A stretch of 64,000 nt of DNA from Cristatella mucedo (taxonomy: Eukaryota > Bryozoa > Phylactolaemata > Cristatellidae), in assembly GCA_009760855.2 (NCBI GenBank), contig WPIO01000005.1, positions 6,952,001 through 7,016,000 on the forward strand, given 5' to 3'. Numbering within the stretch: position 1 is the first letter of the stretch; every line of letters begins with the position of its first letter. The notes beneath the pieces are model-generated. The model was given only the letters and a program-made list of their open reading frames with translations, made no database searches and had not been told where the DNA came from. This document shows positions 12,801 to 21,024 of this stretch, piece by piece. Both the position numbers and the translations under genes were made by a program.

Positions 12801-12825
12801 GCTTCTTTTTAAGGTTAGCAAACAT
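276..12825 (-). CDS. GOLGA1: Golgin-97-like (GRIP-type) golgin, 5' part of gene, six exons
   Basis: Spliced minus-strand gene with coding exons 12825-12459, 8450-8272, 6589-6403, 6257-6046, 4874-4726 and 510-276, giving 443 codons; the rest lies left of the window. All five junctions keep reading phase. The start (MFANLKKKLNAEV) resembles the conserved N-terminus of golgin-97 and golgin-245, which in vertebrates captures endosome-derived vesicles at the trans-Golgi and binds TBC1D23 (family knowledge). Residues about 15-180 are Ser/Pro/Ala/Gly-rich and probably disordered; from about residue 190 onward the chain is Arg/Glu/Leu/Ala-rich heptad-like coiled coil, the expected tether rod. The C-terminal GRIP domain that would bind ARL1 is outside the window, so the family call rests on the N-terminal motif plus coiled coil. 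Introns hold LINE and MITE insertions. It could be a golgin-245 relative instead. Confidence 0.68.
784..812. repeat. (CA)n microsatellite
   Basis: About 14 CA units (one break at 787-788), beside the degenerate LINE at 840. Confidence 0.93.
840..1720 (-). mobile_element. Old degenerate LINE fragment
   Basis: Minus-strand remnants of the same LINE: FKLLGGRAFTYCAPKARNSLP around 905-985, then the sequence around 1115-1250 that matches the 10500-10640 part of the intact copy, then RT-domain DNA to about 1720. Many stops and gaps. It lies in the intron between golgin exons 6 and 5. Confidence 0.7.
1336..1372 (+). repeat. 18-bp tandem duplication
   Basis: The unit ccgatatcagtgtaaca occurs twice in a row, inside the degenerate LINE fragment. 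Confidence 0.7.
1735..3245 (-). mobile_element. LINE copy, 5'-truncated with internal loss
   Basis: The 3' end is clear: (AAT)n at 1735-1761, tail hairpin 1762-1825, then the C-terminal module (1972-2259). From 2350 to 2700 are scraps of RT, and 2749-3243 holds the linker between endonuclease and RT (YCYTTLAYVLDEFTPWAKSM). The central RT is largely missing. Confidence 0.82.
3457..3758. mobile_element. MITE family M1, copy 1 (hAT-like termini)
   Basis: 302-bp element with inverted termini CAGCGATAGAGCCTGGGG and (reverse complement of the right end) CAGTGGTGGAGCCATGATTG. Inner sequence shares long stretches with 14937-16019 (ATTCTACTCGAT, GGATAAACACT / GAATAAACACT, gcaGGTCTT). No transposase. 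No clear target duplication, so the hAT assignment rests on the terminal CAGTGG..GAGCC type. Confidence 0.6.
4465..4530 (+). mobile_element. tRNA-like SINE head, partial
   Basis: gtaaggcccagggatgaggtgc followed by a B-box-like ggtcatgggctcgagccctg. It resembles the head of the SINE copies at 35455 and 49040 but lacks their tail. Confidence 0.45.
4726..4874 (-). CDS. GOLGA1: Golgin-like gene, exon 5 (coiled coil)
   Basis: Acceptor cgtgcag, phase 0; 49 codons of coiled coil (CQDELRRRDHELGELRRL near the start; ends ELEAQLQAE). Donor GTGAGT at 4725, two bases AA carried over; with the first base of exon 6 they make AAG (Lys). Confidence 0.75.
6046..6257 (-). CDS. GOLGA1: Golgin-like gene, exon 4 (coiled coil)
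   Basis: A C-rich tract (11 G on the plus strand at 6266-6276) precedes acceptor cctaag. The two bases CC complete GCC with exon 3. It encodes 70 codons of Arg/Glu/Gln/Ala-rich helix (VVRRLREEHEERCRKQL near the start). Donor GTGAGT at 6045, phase 0. Confidence 0.75.
6403..6589 (-). CDS. GOLGA1: Golgin-like gene, exon 3 (coiled coil begins)
   Basis: Acceptor cactgcag, then phase 0 codons. After a short Ala/Pro linker the sequence becomes heptad-like: ERERLLELLSKKSDQL, then an acidic/basic helix ending DLREQKA. Donor GTAAAT at 6402, one base carried over. 62 codons plus one base. Confidence 0.75.
6990..7115 (-). mobile_element. SINE family A (tRNA head + LINE tail), copy
   Basis: Read on the minus strand: ctgGGCCcag-type A box region, GGCTCGAGCC B box near 7050, then a tail ending near the cgccccaatagaactctatctctg stretch, a degraded form of the LINE 3' hairpin. 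Lies in intron 2 of the golgin-like gene. Confidence 0.55.
7120..8270. other. Intron 2 of the golgin-like gene, GC-rich part
   Basis: GC-rich with an uninterrupted G12 run at 7614-7625. Open frames here are composition effects; no splice-consistent exon was found. Confidence 0.5.
8272..8450 (-). CDS. GOLGA1: Golgin-like gene, exon 2
   Basis: Acceptor tttttgacag at 8460-8451; the first two bases CA complete the codon begun by exon 1 (GCA). It encodes a disordered Ser/Pro/Arg-rich stretch with a run of eight glycines (GGC/GGT-type repeat around 8310-8335). Donor GTGAGC at 8271, phase 0, 59 full codons. Confidence 0.68.
8740..9410 (+). mobile_element. Degenerate LINE C-terminal fragment, plus strand
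   Basis: Plus-strand reading gives VRGFVTSQLGFCNTLLYL and LKYFEDCAFSLYSPKARNSL, matching the C-terminal module of the family. Interrupted frames and no intact tail. Opposite orientation to the host gene. Confidence 0.72.
10073..10801 (-). pseudogene. LINE ORF2 C-terminal segment
   Basis: Continuation of the RT ORF after the shift: RNLGVIFQSDLSLDDHIS, VTSRLDFCNSLLTGLPACAI, RSCHITSLLADLHWLPVKQR and a terminal KSFGDRAFSSYAPKAWNSL block. This C-terminal module is diagnostic of the L2/CR1 group and is the piece most often found among the truncated copies here. Confidence 0.88.
10753..12111 (-). pseudogene. LINE ORF2 reverse transcriptase, frameshifted
   Basis: 452-residue open frame: linker after the endonuclease (YNTTLADMLDEFAPLTKRTV), fingers/palm with SNYRPVSLLPFLSKTLERVV, GVPQGSVVGPVLFTVYTLPL, and catalytic YADD in FYADDTQLYL. 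It ends 16 residues after LAACIDDIRTWM because of a one-base shift; the reading continues in the frame that opens at 10801. Copies cDNA at the target site in intact relatives. Confidence 0.9.
12108..12398 (-). pseudogene. LINE endonuclease domain, C-terminal remnant
   Basis: AHVHGPTHIKGHTLDQIFS followed by SDHMQISF, the final strands of an exonuclease-endonuclease-phosphatase fold. The N-terminal part is absent, so the copy is 5'-truncated inside this domain. Confidence 0.82.
12459..12825 (-). CDS. GOLGA1: Golgin-like gene, exon 1 (start codon)
   Basis: The ATG at 12825-12823 has G at -3 (gcgccATGT). The first 13 residues, MFANLKKKLNAEV, match the amphipathic start of TGN golgins. The rest is Ser/Ala/Pro-rich. 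The exon ends in ..TCT G before donor GTGAGC at 12458, phase 1, 122 codons plus one base. The frame stays open past the donor into LINE sequence, so the donor rather than the ORF end sets the boundary. Confidence 0.75.
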
Positions 12826-12934
12826 GGCGCCGTCCGACGCAACGACCCGAAGTGGCTCCTTCTGCCGGCAGAAAAATTGCCTTAGTCTTCACGGAATTGT
12901 GGATAGAGAATAGCATGCATGCACTCGCGCACAC

Positions 12935-12980
12935 AAGCAAACACGAGCGCACTCGCGCACACGCGCACACACACACACTG
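12935..12980. repeat. (CA)n-rich low complexity
   Basis: Mixed CGCACAC/CACACA repeat upstream of the golgin-like start. Confidence 0.8.
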
Positions 12981-13017
12981 GAACAGCCAGGAGGCTTCAA
13001 CAGAGCTACAAGACACA

Positions 13018-13165
13018 GAAATATAATTCATTTGCCTAGTGCCCTAAGAGAACTTAATCTCTATTCAGGCGCTTTACTTAAGCCACAGGGCTCGAGCCCA
13101 CGACCTCGGCCAAACCTTGGTCGGGTGAGCACCTTAACCACTGGGCCAAACCTGCTCCGCTTTCA
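13018..13165 (-). mobile_element. SINE family A, clearest copy
   Basis: On the minus strand: TGGCCCAGTGG (a near-perfect Pol III A box), then GGTCGTGGGCTCGAGCCC (B box), then gcgcctgaatagagattaag ttctcttagggcac, which is the 3' hairpin of the resident LINE. Just upstream of the golgin-like start. Confidence 0.78.
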
Positions 13166-13268
13166 AAAAACACACGGTGGCTGCTAGGCAGCACAAAGGG
13201 CTTGAACTGCTCAGAGGATCGACTGTGCAAAGCCGAGTGTAAGGTCTAAGGTGTAAGGTCATCTACAC

Positions 13269-13484
13269 CAGAGGTGAAGAGCCAGGGGGGTTGGCAAGGA
13301 TGGCAGCAGCTGCCACCCCCTGGCCTGGTAGGCGGGAGCCGAGTCTGACACTCGATCGTGCGGCCAGTGGCAGCGGCCGGCCCCTTGCTGCTTGCCCATG
13401 CTGCATGATACCTGCAGGCGCTGGGGGTCGACGCCCCTTCAGAACCCCGTGCCACCCGGCGCTCCGATCCTGGTTTCGCCTCTG
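13269..13484. mobile_element. MITE-like element M2, GC-rich
   Basis: 216-bp segment with inverted ends CAGAGGTGAAGAGCCAGG and CAGAGGCGAAACCAGGATC (right end reversed). GC-rich interior, no protein. Termini resemble those of family M1. Flanking target duplication is unclear. Confidence 0.5.
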
Positions 13485-13844
13485 ATGCTGCACCTGCTAA
13501 TCACATGCTCAGCAGCAGTGCTTTGCCCGAGCTCCTTCTGTTAGCTTAATGGCTTCTGGAGGAAACTGTTGCCAGAATGTGACATGACGCTTAACCTTGC
13601 CCTTGACCGGGCTTGCCAATCAATGGGGGCATGCCTTTCGTTGGCAGGCAAGACTGCTAAGCCACAAGGCAACCCTTCAGGTGCTGCAGCTCGGCAGCTC
13701 CTTCCTACGAGCTCGGTATTTCCTCTATTTTCACTAGATGGGAACGCCAGCTCCACACTTCCCTTCCTGAGTGATGATAGGACCAGCTTAATAGTTAAGG
13801 GATAGCCACAGTCACCCTCGAGTAAGAAGACCTCACCTTCAAGA

Positions 13845-14560
13845 TTGGTTCACCTGGCATCACATTAGCTATGTCTGCACGTACTGCTCTAAAACGACTT
13901 CTCAGTGGGTGAGCACATTGCCTCTACTGTCAAGTCGACCTAGGATCAGCTGAGGAAGATTGCCGAAATCGAGGCCTCCTTAGGCCAGAATACTGAAGCC
14001 AAACTAGTACACACGTTGTCATCAGGTGTCACCAGGCAACCTCAAATCACGTGCAAATGTTGCGGATGTGATATCGCCTCTACATCTAGATTACTGCAAT
14101 TTGGTTTTTTAGGACTCACTCGCTTACGCGCTCTTAATCGTCTGCAGCTGGTGTAAAACTCGGTGGCTGGTCTCGGCATTCGCGAATGGCACAGCTGCCA
14201 TATCACACCACATCGAATCGACTTCAAGTTACCTTTCGCGGCACACACAGGTTGCTGCTCCACTTGCTGGCACTGGCCTACCTCACGGCCTACCTCCTCA
14301 CTCCTTCGGTCCTTGCTTTCGAACCAGCTGCTCATCCGTCGTCTTCCAATCGTTTTGCAGCTCCTCGCTCAACACTAAAATCTTTTGGTGTCCGGGCCTT
14401 CAGTTCGCATGGACCAACAGTAAGAAACCCGCTTCCGGTTTCTGCCTGCCACCAACGACGACCTTGCATCATTTAAGTCTCAGCTGCATACTCGCCTTTT
14501 TCTCTTCAGCGTTCCCTGCACCGTTGCACTGAGCTCGTATTTCCTGTTTGAGTTCTATGC
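13845..14560 (+). mobile_element. Degenerate LINE fragment, plus strand
   Basis: Plus-strand scraps such as LALAYLTAYLLTP and STLKSFGVRAFSSHGPTVRN correspond to the C-terminal module (APAYLSDLL; NLKSFGDRAFSSYAPKAWN). Diverged more than the copies at 10 or 32 kb. Confidence 0.65.
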
Positions 14561-14936
14561 TTACCTATGCATGATTCACTGTGTGCTATTTAACGGGGGG
14601 GGGGGGGTAGGATCTAACCAGTGGCCTTTAATGTCTTCTTGTGTGCTTCTCCATGCATGCCTGCTGCTTTCAGTACTGATTTTGCACATGTCTTTAAACA
14701 TTAAAAACAGCACCTTTCATAACCCATCAAGAAACATATTAAGGCAATCCTTGGTCATGCTGCCATCTTCTTTATCCCATGTCTCCGTAGCAGCCTCTGC
14801 TTGAGTACCGTGGAACAATCGACTCCTGTCACATATTCAAGCACATCACAACTTGGGTGGCTTTGAGTGCTTTGATTGACAGACATAAAGATCGACTCCA
14901 AAAGCCACCTTCGACATATATAATATTGGCTGCACA

Positions 14937-16019
14937 CAGTGGCAGAGCCAGAGGCAGGGTTGGGGCATTCTCCCGGCTGCAGTGACCTGGCACGACAGTC
15001 ACCAACGACTAAAATTATGTATTATTCTACTCGATTAGCAACCGCCGAGTTCATATCGAATAAACACTGATTCTGCACTACAATTTCTCATTTTTGCAGG
15101 TCTAATAATAATAATAATAATAATGCACTTGATAAAGCACCCTCAGAGAACTCAATCTCTTTCTAGGTGTTTCACATTTGCTGCAAAGGGAAATGTATTT
15201 GAATGGTGAGTAATATCATGCTTGATAAACAAACAAAATGAATAACATGGTTAGGGGTGACATGCGCAGGGTCAGCATGCAAATGTGGTTAGTGGCAGCA
15301 TGCACAGTGTCAGCAAGCATAAGCATATGAAGGACGAATCACAGGGACCCACTAAAATGCTGTCCTAAATAGGTGTGTGTTTAAGTTCTTTTTAAATGTG
15401 GTCAAGTCAGGGGATGTTCTGACGCAAGTCGGGAGGGAGTTCCAGGCTTTGGGAGCATACGAACTAAATGCACGGTCTCCAAAGGATTTAAGGTTTGTAC
15501 GAAGTATTGGTAAACTGTTGGATTCCGAAAAGCGGGTGGTACGATGCTTGGCCTGGTGGGGGAGTAGATCTGAGAGATAGGCTGGAGCCAAAGAATGAAG
15601 TGACCTAAAAGTGAGCGACAAGACCTTGAAGTCGATCCGTTGCTTGACTGGTAGCCAGTGCAGGTCGGCGAGAAGTGGTGTGAAGTGGCAACTGCGCCGC
15701 TCACGACAGACAAGCCTAGCTGCAGAGTTTTGTACCAGCTGTAATCGCCTGATTGCACATGCCGGTAGGCCAGCAAGCAGTGAGTTACAGAAGTCAAGAC
15801 TGGATGTCACGAATTCATGGACCAACTTAGACGTGGTATCCTTATCTAAACAAGCCCGAATTTAAGCAATATTACGTAGCTGAAAGTAGGCAGATTTGAC
15901 CGTGGAGCTGAACCCTAGTCTAAACCCTACTACATGAAAACCTTTCGATCTTGACTACACTGCATAAAAACAGTGCAGGTCTTACCTCCTCCTAGATGAA
16001 AGTCCTGGTTCCACTTCTG
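14937..16019. mobile_element. MITE family M1, copy 2, split by a LINE
   Basis: Left half 14937-15103 starts CAGTGGCAGAGCCAG; right half about 15911-16019 ends in the reverse complement of CAGAAGTGGAACCAGGACT. The two halves are collinear with the unbroken copy at 3457-3758, and the LINE at 15104-15910 sits between them. The LINE is therefore younger than this MITE. Confidence 0.68.
15104..15910 (-). mobile_element. LINE copy, 3' part, nested in a MITE
   Basis: (AAT)n at 15104-15123, tail hairpin, then the C-terminal module 15352-15825 in one open frame (VTSSLDFCNSLLAGLPACAI; DLHWLPVKQRIDF). One of the less decayed copies, 5'-truncated at about 15910. Confidence 0.9.
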
Positions 16020-16039
16020 GCTGCAAACCAAGCAACAAA

Positions 16040-16140
16040 TAATAATAATAATAATAATAACACATTATTAGATATAGCACCCTCAAATAACTCAATCTCT
16101 TTCCAGGCACTTTACAATTACTGCAAAGGTAGCACGATCG
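16040..16140 (-). mobile_element. LINE 3' end only
   Basis: (AAT)n followed by the hairpin tail (tagcaccctcaaataactc; ccaggcactttacaa) and a few tens of bases of 3' UTR. Confidence 0.7.
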
Positions 16141-16554
16141 AATAGTAACATGAACTGCTATCATTGCTCACAGTATTGAATGTAACAACGTCTCGGCGAA
16201 AAGCTGAATGGTGAAATCTAGCAAAATGTTTTTCAGTAAAAATGAAGTAAACACATGGACAAATACCAGGAGGACTTCGTGCTAAATTAAGATGCAGTAA
16301 GATGGCCAACTAAACAGTCTTTGGAACGGCGGAATAATTGCTTTGTAAAATAGATGTACGGTTTAGGTTGAATATGGTTTTTTCCCCGTCCGGATCGAGC
16401 ACTTCGTGTGAATGAAAAGCACTCCAGCAGATTGAGCTAACTGGAAATCAGAGAAGACACGAGCAACAGTTGCATAAAGTAGGCATGCACATACGAAGAA
16501 TAGGCGTGCACATACAATAAATGGGGGTGCAAAGAGTAAGAAAAAACTGACTGC

Positions 16555-16644
16555 TTAGGTATTCACCATTCAATTGCATTTCCCTTTGCAGCAAATGTAA
16601 AGCGCCTAGAGACATTGAGTTCTCTGAGGGCGCTTTATCAAGTG

Positions 16645-16677
<33 letters not shown>

Positions 16678-16678
16678 A
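16555..16678 (+). mobile_element. LINE 3' end only, plus strand
   Basis: ccattcaattgcatttccct then the hairpin gcgcctagagacattgag..ctgagggcgct and (ATT)n to 16675. Nearly identical to the tail of the copy at 9816. Confidence 0.85.
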
Positions 16679-16679
16679 T

Positions 16680-18300
16680 GGTCGACACATGGAAGCAAAT
16701 GCAGGTGGTGGGCTCTGGCGAAATTTCTTCGTTGAGGGAGCTGCAGAGGGCGTCACTCGAAGGAGACCACCGGAGGATGGTGAGCTCTTCTGCCTTGGGT
16801 CATGGATGATCCATGCAACATTGACTATGAAGAAATTTTTTAAAAAGGACCAAGCACAAAACTATTGCCTTAGCACACCTGGGCATTTGCACCAGTAAGC
16901 ATTAAGAACTAGTATTCCTTAGCAGAGCATACACAGATGCATCAGCGCTGTAGCACGAATTATAAATGCAAGAATTTAAAAGCCTTGCTGATACACCAAT
17001 GTCCAGCATACTCTTTGAGTGTCCCTACATCTTACCCCCAGGCCATCGCTCTGAAAGCCCAGCTGTAGTTCCGCCCTCCTGCCCGTACACGCCGACAGTA
17101 TTGCTAACGGGTTCAAAATCAAGATGCAAGCGCGTCACGAAATCATCAGACTTACATGGTATGCTTACTATTCAAGATCCATCGTAAGCAAAATGTCTAG
17201 AGCCCAACATCGATGTAATACAGTCGCGGCGATCACAGCCGAGATAGGCTCACCGATTTGAGCGGAAGTGACTCTGGTAACTGGCCGTGATTGGTCACCT
17301 TGTACGGATGAGGCGACTGCCTTTACGCCAGAGCCCCAACGCTCCGATTTCGCATTCGGAGCCCAATCGGATGTCAAAACAGTGAGTCGCAAAATGTGGA
17401 TTCTGGCCGGAAATACAGGTAGCAGTGAGTTAGACGCTTCTGTTGCAGCATATTTTTAAGATTTCTTCAGGTTGAACAAACAGACATGCGACCCAACCTG
17501 TTTTACACGTTAGGAAGGGCACTATAATTTCCCTGACGCCGCTTCCGAACTTACTGATTTAGCAGCTGCGGATATACGAGATTCTGTCGATACTGTTACG
17601 AATAATTTCATAAAACAATTTAGATTGTAGCGTAGCGCTAGTCAAGCTTAATTTTAGGGCGAAAAAGAACTGCTTGGCTGCAATACACCTTTGTCCTCGA
17701 GTAGTGAGCCAACGGGAGCTGCAGTTGCTCTAGGATCTTGAGGAAGGTTTGGCACGGCGGGGAGGCTCAAGGGCCAACCGAGACATGTCTGCCTGTCGTG
17801 TCGGCCTGCGCTCCGTAGGAGCAGCTGATCGCTGTCGGCTGGCCTGTCAACCGCGGCCCTAACTCGGAAAGATTCTGAAAGATTCAGAAAGATTGTCTTG
17901 AACCTTCAGCATTCGAGCTGGACGTGGTTGCTTATAGACAGACAAGTAACGGTTAAATGAGTAATTATTTGCCTTATCAGTCCACGTGGTCAGGTGCAAT
18001 ACCACAAAGCTTCTACCCTTTTGACGTGATAAACTATTTAAGAATAAGGCGAGGCTTGTTCAAGGTCATCGTCGTCGCCTCCGCCGCCGCCACCCACCCG
18101 ACCGTCTCCGGACCCTTTTCTGTTAGAACAAGGGAGGTGGGCGGCCATTCACGCCAGCGATCAAGTACCACGGAACAGCGAGACGTAGCATCGGGAAGCG
18201 AATTCGGCGGACTTCGCCAAATACGTACGTAAAGCGTTCGTGGCTCGCATTCAGTGTGTGTGTGTGTGCGGGCGAGCCAGCGAGCTCGATCCCGGCTAAG
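16680..18300. other. Intergenic stretch, no gene found
   Basis: No exon chain or known repeat. From about 17500 it is GC-richer; a TATA-like ctatttaagaa at 18037-18047 is followed by a CCGCCG-rich segment. It could be an LTR or a promoter-like remnant; nothing confirms either. Confidence 0.4.
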
Positions 18301-18400
18301 GATTTGAGGTTTTGTCTTACTTCCTTTGCAGCGTATGTAAAGTGCCTAGAAAGAGATAAAGTTATCTGAGGACGCTACACAAATTTATTGTTATTTGAAT
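18300..18400 (+). mobile_element. LINE 3' tail, diverged, plus strand
   Basis: tttgcagcgtatgtaaagtg cctagaaagagataaag..ctgaggacgct then an AT-rich end. Short and without coding part. Confidence 0.6.
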
Positions 18401-19009
18401 TTAGGATTACCCGCCTCCGGTGGGGTGGCTGGAAGAGGGATTGGTTTTGTTTAGCAAAAGAGCCCTCAGTTTACCTGCCTGCATAAGGTATAAGCGGGAA
18501 GCCTGTTCCGGTTAGGAGGTAGGGTCCGGCGAAGCGACGATCGGGACACCAGGGCTTTCTGCTGAGACCACCGCAAGGCTGAACCAACATCAATAATCAA
18601 GTGCTTTGTTGTTTGGGCCCTCCGTCTATGTGAGTCACGCCCCAGCATAGATGCACGAAACCTAAGTAGGCGGAGGTAGTTCCGCCGTAAGAGTGTTTGT
18701 CTCGGTGACAGCTTGCAAGGGGCTTCGCAATAAGTGAACGCGCAACGACGTTGTTCGCCCTCGAATTAAGTTCAGTAAAATCCCTATTGGTGACTTTCGA
18801 CTCGATACTGCGTATGCCTACGAACTAGTGACCTGCAAGGTAACGATATGTAGGATATGGCATGAGACACTGTAGGCGAGGTGACCTATTTATTGCACAC
18901 TCGAGCTCCGAACCGTCAGTCGGACTGGGCCACGTGCTTCAGCATTGGTGAAGCCCGCCAGCGACGTTTGGCGTTACCAAGTAATGAACGCTAGACCTCA
19001 CAACCGTAC

Positions 19010-19530
19010 GACCATACTAATAATAATAACAATAATGGGTCGTTTCTAACATACCCTAAGAAAAAGTAATTTCTGCCCAAATGCTTTGTAACTGGCTGCA
19101 AGAGAATCAATATCCGTGGATTAGTGGCTTTCATGGCATCAAGTGTGCTAGAGCAAATAAGTGCCGTGCTGTTAAAGCAAACGTGAAGACCCGCACGGCC
19201 GCCGGTTTGTAAGAGCTGCAGCCAGTAACTGAATCGTGCACGGGTACGCGCCTAAAGCACACGAGAGCAAAAAAAGACAAGTTCACTGAGAAGAAAGGAA
19301 AGCTGACCGGTACAGATGCGCCGTTAGCTGAGACTTAAAGGGTGCAAGGTCAATGCAGACAATGACAGTACCCGGAAGCGAGCTCCGGACTTGGATGCAT
19401 ATGAGCGTAAGGCTCGATCACCAAAGGTTTCAATTTATTGAGATAAATCGAGATTACTAGATGCAGACGCGGGGTGTGGGAAAGCACAGTTGAGGAATAA
19501 GGTCAAGTAGGTATGCATGCTCTAAAAAAA
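19010..19530 (-). mobile_element. Old LINE fragment (3' side)
   Basis: An interrupted AAT run at 19017-19036, weak tail similarity, then scraps of the C-terminal module (agctccggacttggatgcatat..). Related to but clearly diverged from the main family. Confidence 0.5.
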
Positions 19531-19712
19531 AGTTAAGCTGGTTTACCAGCCTCATTTATATAGCGGCAGAAGAGCCTTCGTGGCTATCATCACCGCTTGC
19601 AATGGCTAATGTAGCATCGGCCACTACAGGACTCGAACCCACAACCCGGGTCGCGAAGAGCTCTGCAGATTCGAAGACCTTACCCCTAGGCTAAGACCCA
19701 GGCCTTAGTCGC
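19530..19712 (-). mobile_element. SINE family B copy
   Basis: On the minus strand: tRNA-like head with B box GGGTTGTGGGTTCGAGTCC, then the family tail, which on the plus strand reads cctcatttatatagcggcagaagagcc. No LINE hairpin in the tail, unlike family A. Confidence 0.78.
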
Positions 19713-20530
19713 TGACCCCACCTGTAAGCCAGACTGAGGATCTCGAAGTTCATTGGACGTTTAATAGAGAGCCAGTGAAGCTCAGACAGAAGTGGGGGTG
19801 ACGTGGCAGCTGCGCTGTTGACAACAGACCAGACGAGCTGTTGAGATAGCACACACGATCGTCGACCTAGAAATGAAAGTCAAGATTGTGTTCGGCGATG
19901 AAATCATCCAGGGCGAGATTGTGGACGAGACAAGACCTATAGACAGGATCTAGAAGACTTGTGAGTGGTCTACTTTTTAGCGTGCTAGACGAGCTCGGTA
20001 GCTACGAGTGCAGTAGCGACAAGAATGAAGGAAGCGAGAGAAGAATAGCAGGACGACGATGCGGATTTGCAGTGCTGCTGCGGTGACAGAAATTAAGGGA
20101 CCGGCTCCATAATCTGCTCTCGCTTACCGACGAAGAATTTGGACGAGCCATTTGCTAAGTCATAGCTGGGATTACTGGGAAGTCTGCTTCCTCGGGAGCG
20201 ATTAAGAAGACGGTTGACGGTGGACGCTAGCGTTGCAGCTCTCGGGGCACGAAATGCGGCTAAAGCATCGTTAAACATCATCTAAGGCATGCAGATTCGT
20301 CGCCGATTACCGAACATCGTCGCACATAATATTGCCCATACACGAGAGACGATTCCAGATGCCTGCATGAGAACATACAAAGGGACCAACAAGTATTGGC
20401 GTTCCTAGGGCCAAATAATCGTAAAAACACGAACTGAGAATGCTTGGCAGGAAGTAAATCCAGGATTAATAATGACAGTCGTGGATACTTCAAAGCACCA
20501 AGAACTTATGGAGACAGCGAAGCTAGTCTA
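19712..20530 (-). mobile_element. Old LINE fragment (5' side)
   Basis: LINE C-terminal and RT scraps; 20281-20093 reads STVNRLLNRSRGSRLPSNPS, matching STINHLLNRSQISSLPDDA of the copy at 10.7-12.1 kb. The SINE at 19530-19712 is inserted in it. Confidence 0.6.
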
Positions 20531-20924
20531 GCCACTCTTTGCCGCATCGACGTTGCACTTTTAAAGGCGCGTTAAATGCTATTACTGCAGCCTATCGGTT
20601 AATCAGCCAAAAAGATGTTCCTTTAGGTAAGCTAGCTTCGCAATGCTTGCCGGCATGGACAAGGGGAACAACTGCATTGGGTTGGGATGGGGAGCCTCTG
20701 TCCCACGCCTAACGACGCCACCCAGATGGCAGGTTGACTGCCAATCAAAGGGAGGCTGAAGGGACGTGTCGCTGGGCGGTCTAGCCGACTGGACCTGCAC
20801 TTATTTTCGGTCGCTGGGAGAGTACAGAACCAAAAAGCCCTACCTTCCGTACGACTTTCTGGGGATTTATGGTTAGTAGGGGTACCTACGATTTGAACTT
20901 TAGTAGTTGGGGTTTCGCTTTCTC

Positions 20925-21022
20925 TATTCAGGCGCTTCACATATGCCACGGGGCTTAACCCCACGACCTCGGCCAGATCTTGGTCGGGGCGAGCACCTTA
21001 ACCTCTGCGTCAAACCAGGGCT
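20925..21022 (-). mobile_element. SINE family A copy
   Basis: Minus strand: GCGTCAAAC-side A box region, ggtcgtggggttaagcccc B box, ccaggcgcttcac-side LINE tail (tctctattcaggcgcttcac on plus). Truncated at its 3' end. Confidence 0.65.
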
Positions 21023-21024
21023 GC

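Noticed and set aside
13085-13140. A true tRNA gene
   Set aside because: A and B box signals are present, but there is no cloverleaf with acceptor stem; the sequence continues into a LINE tail, so it is a SINE.
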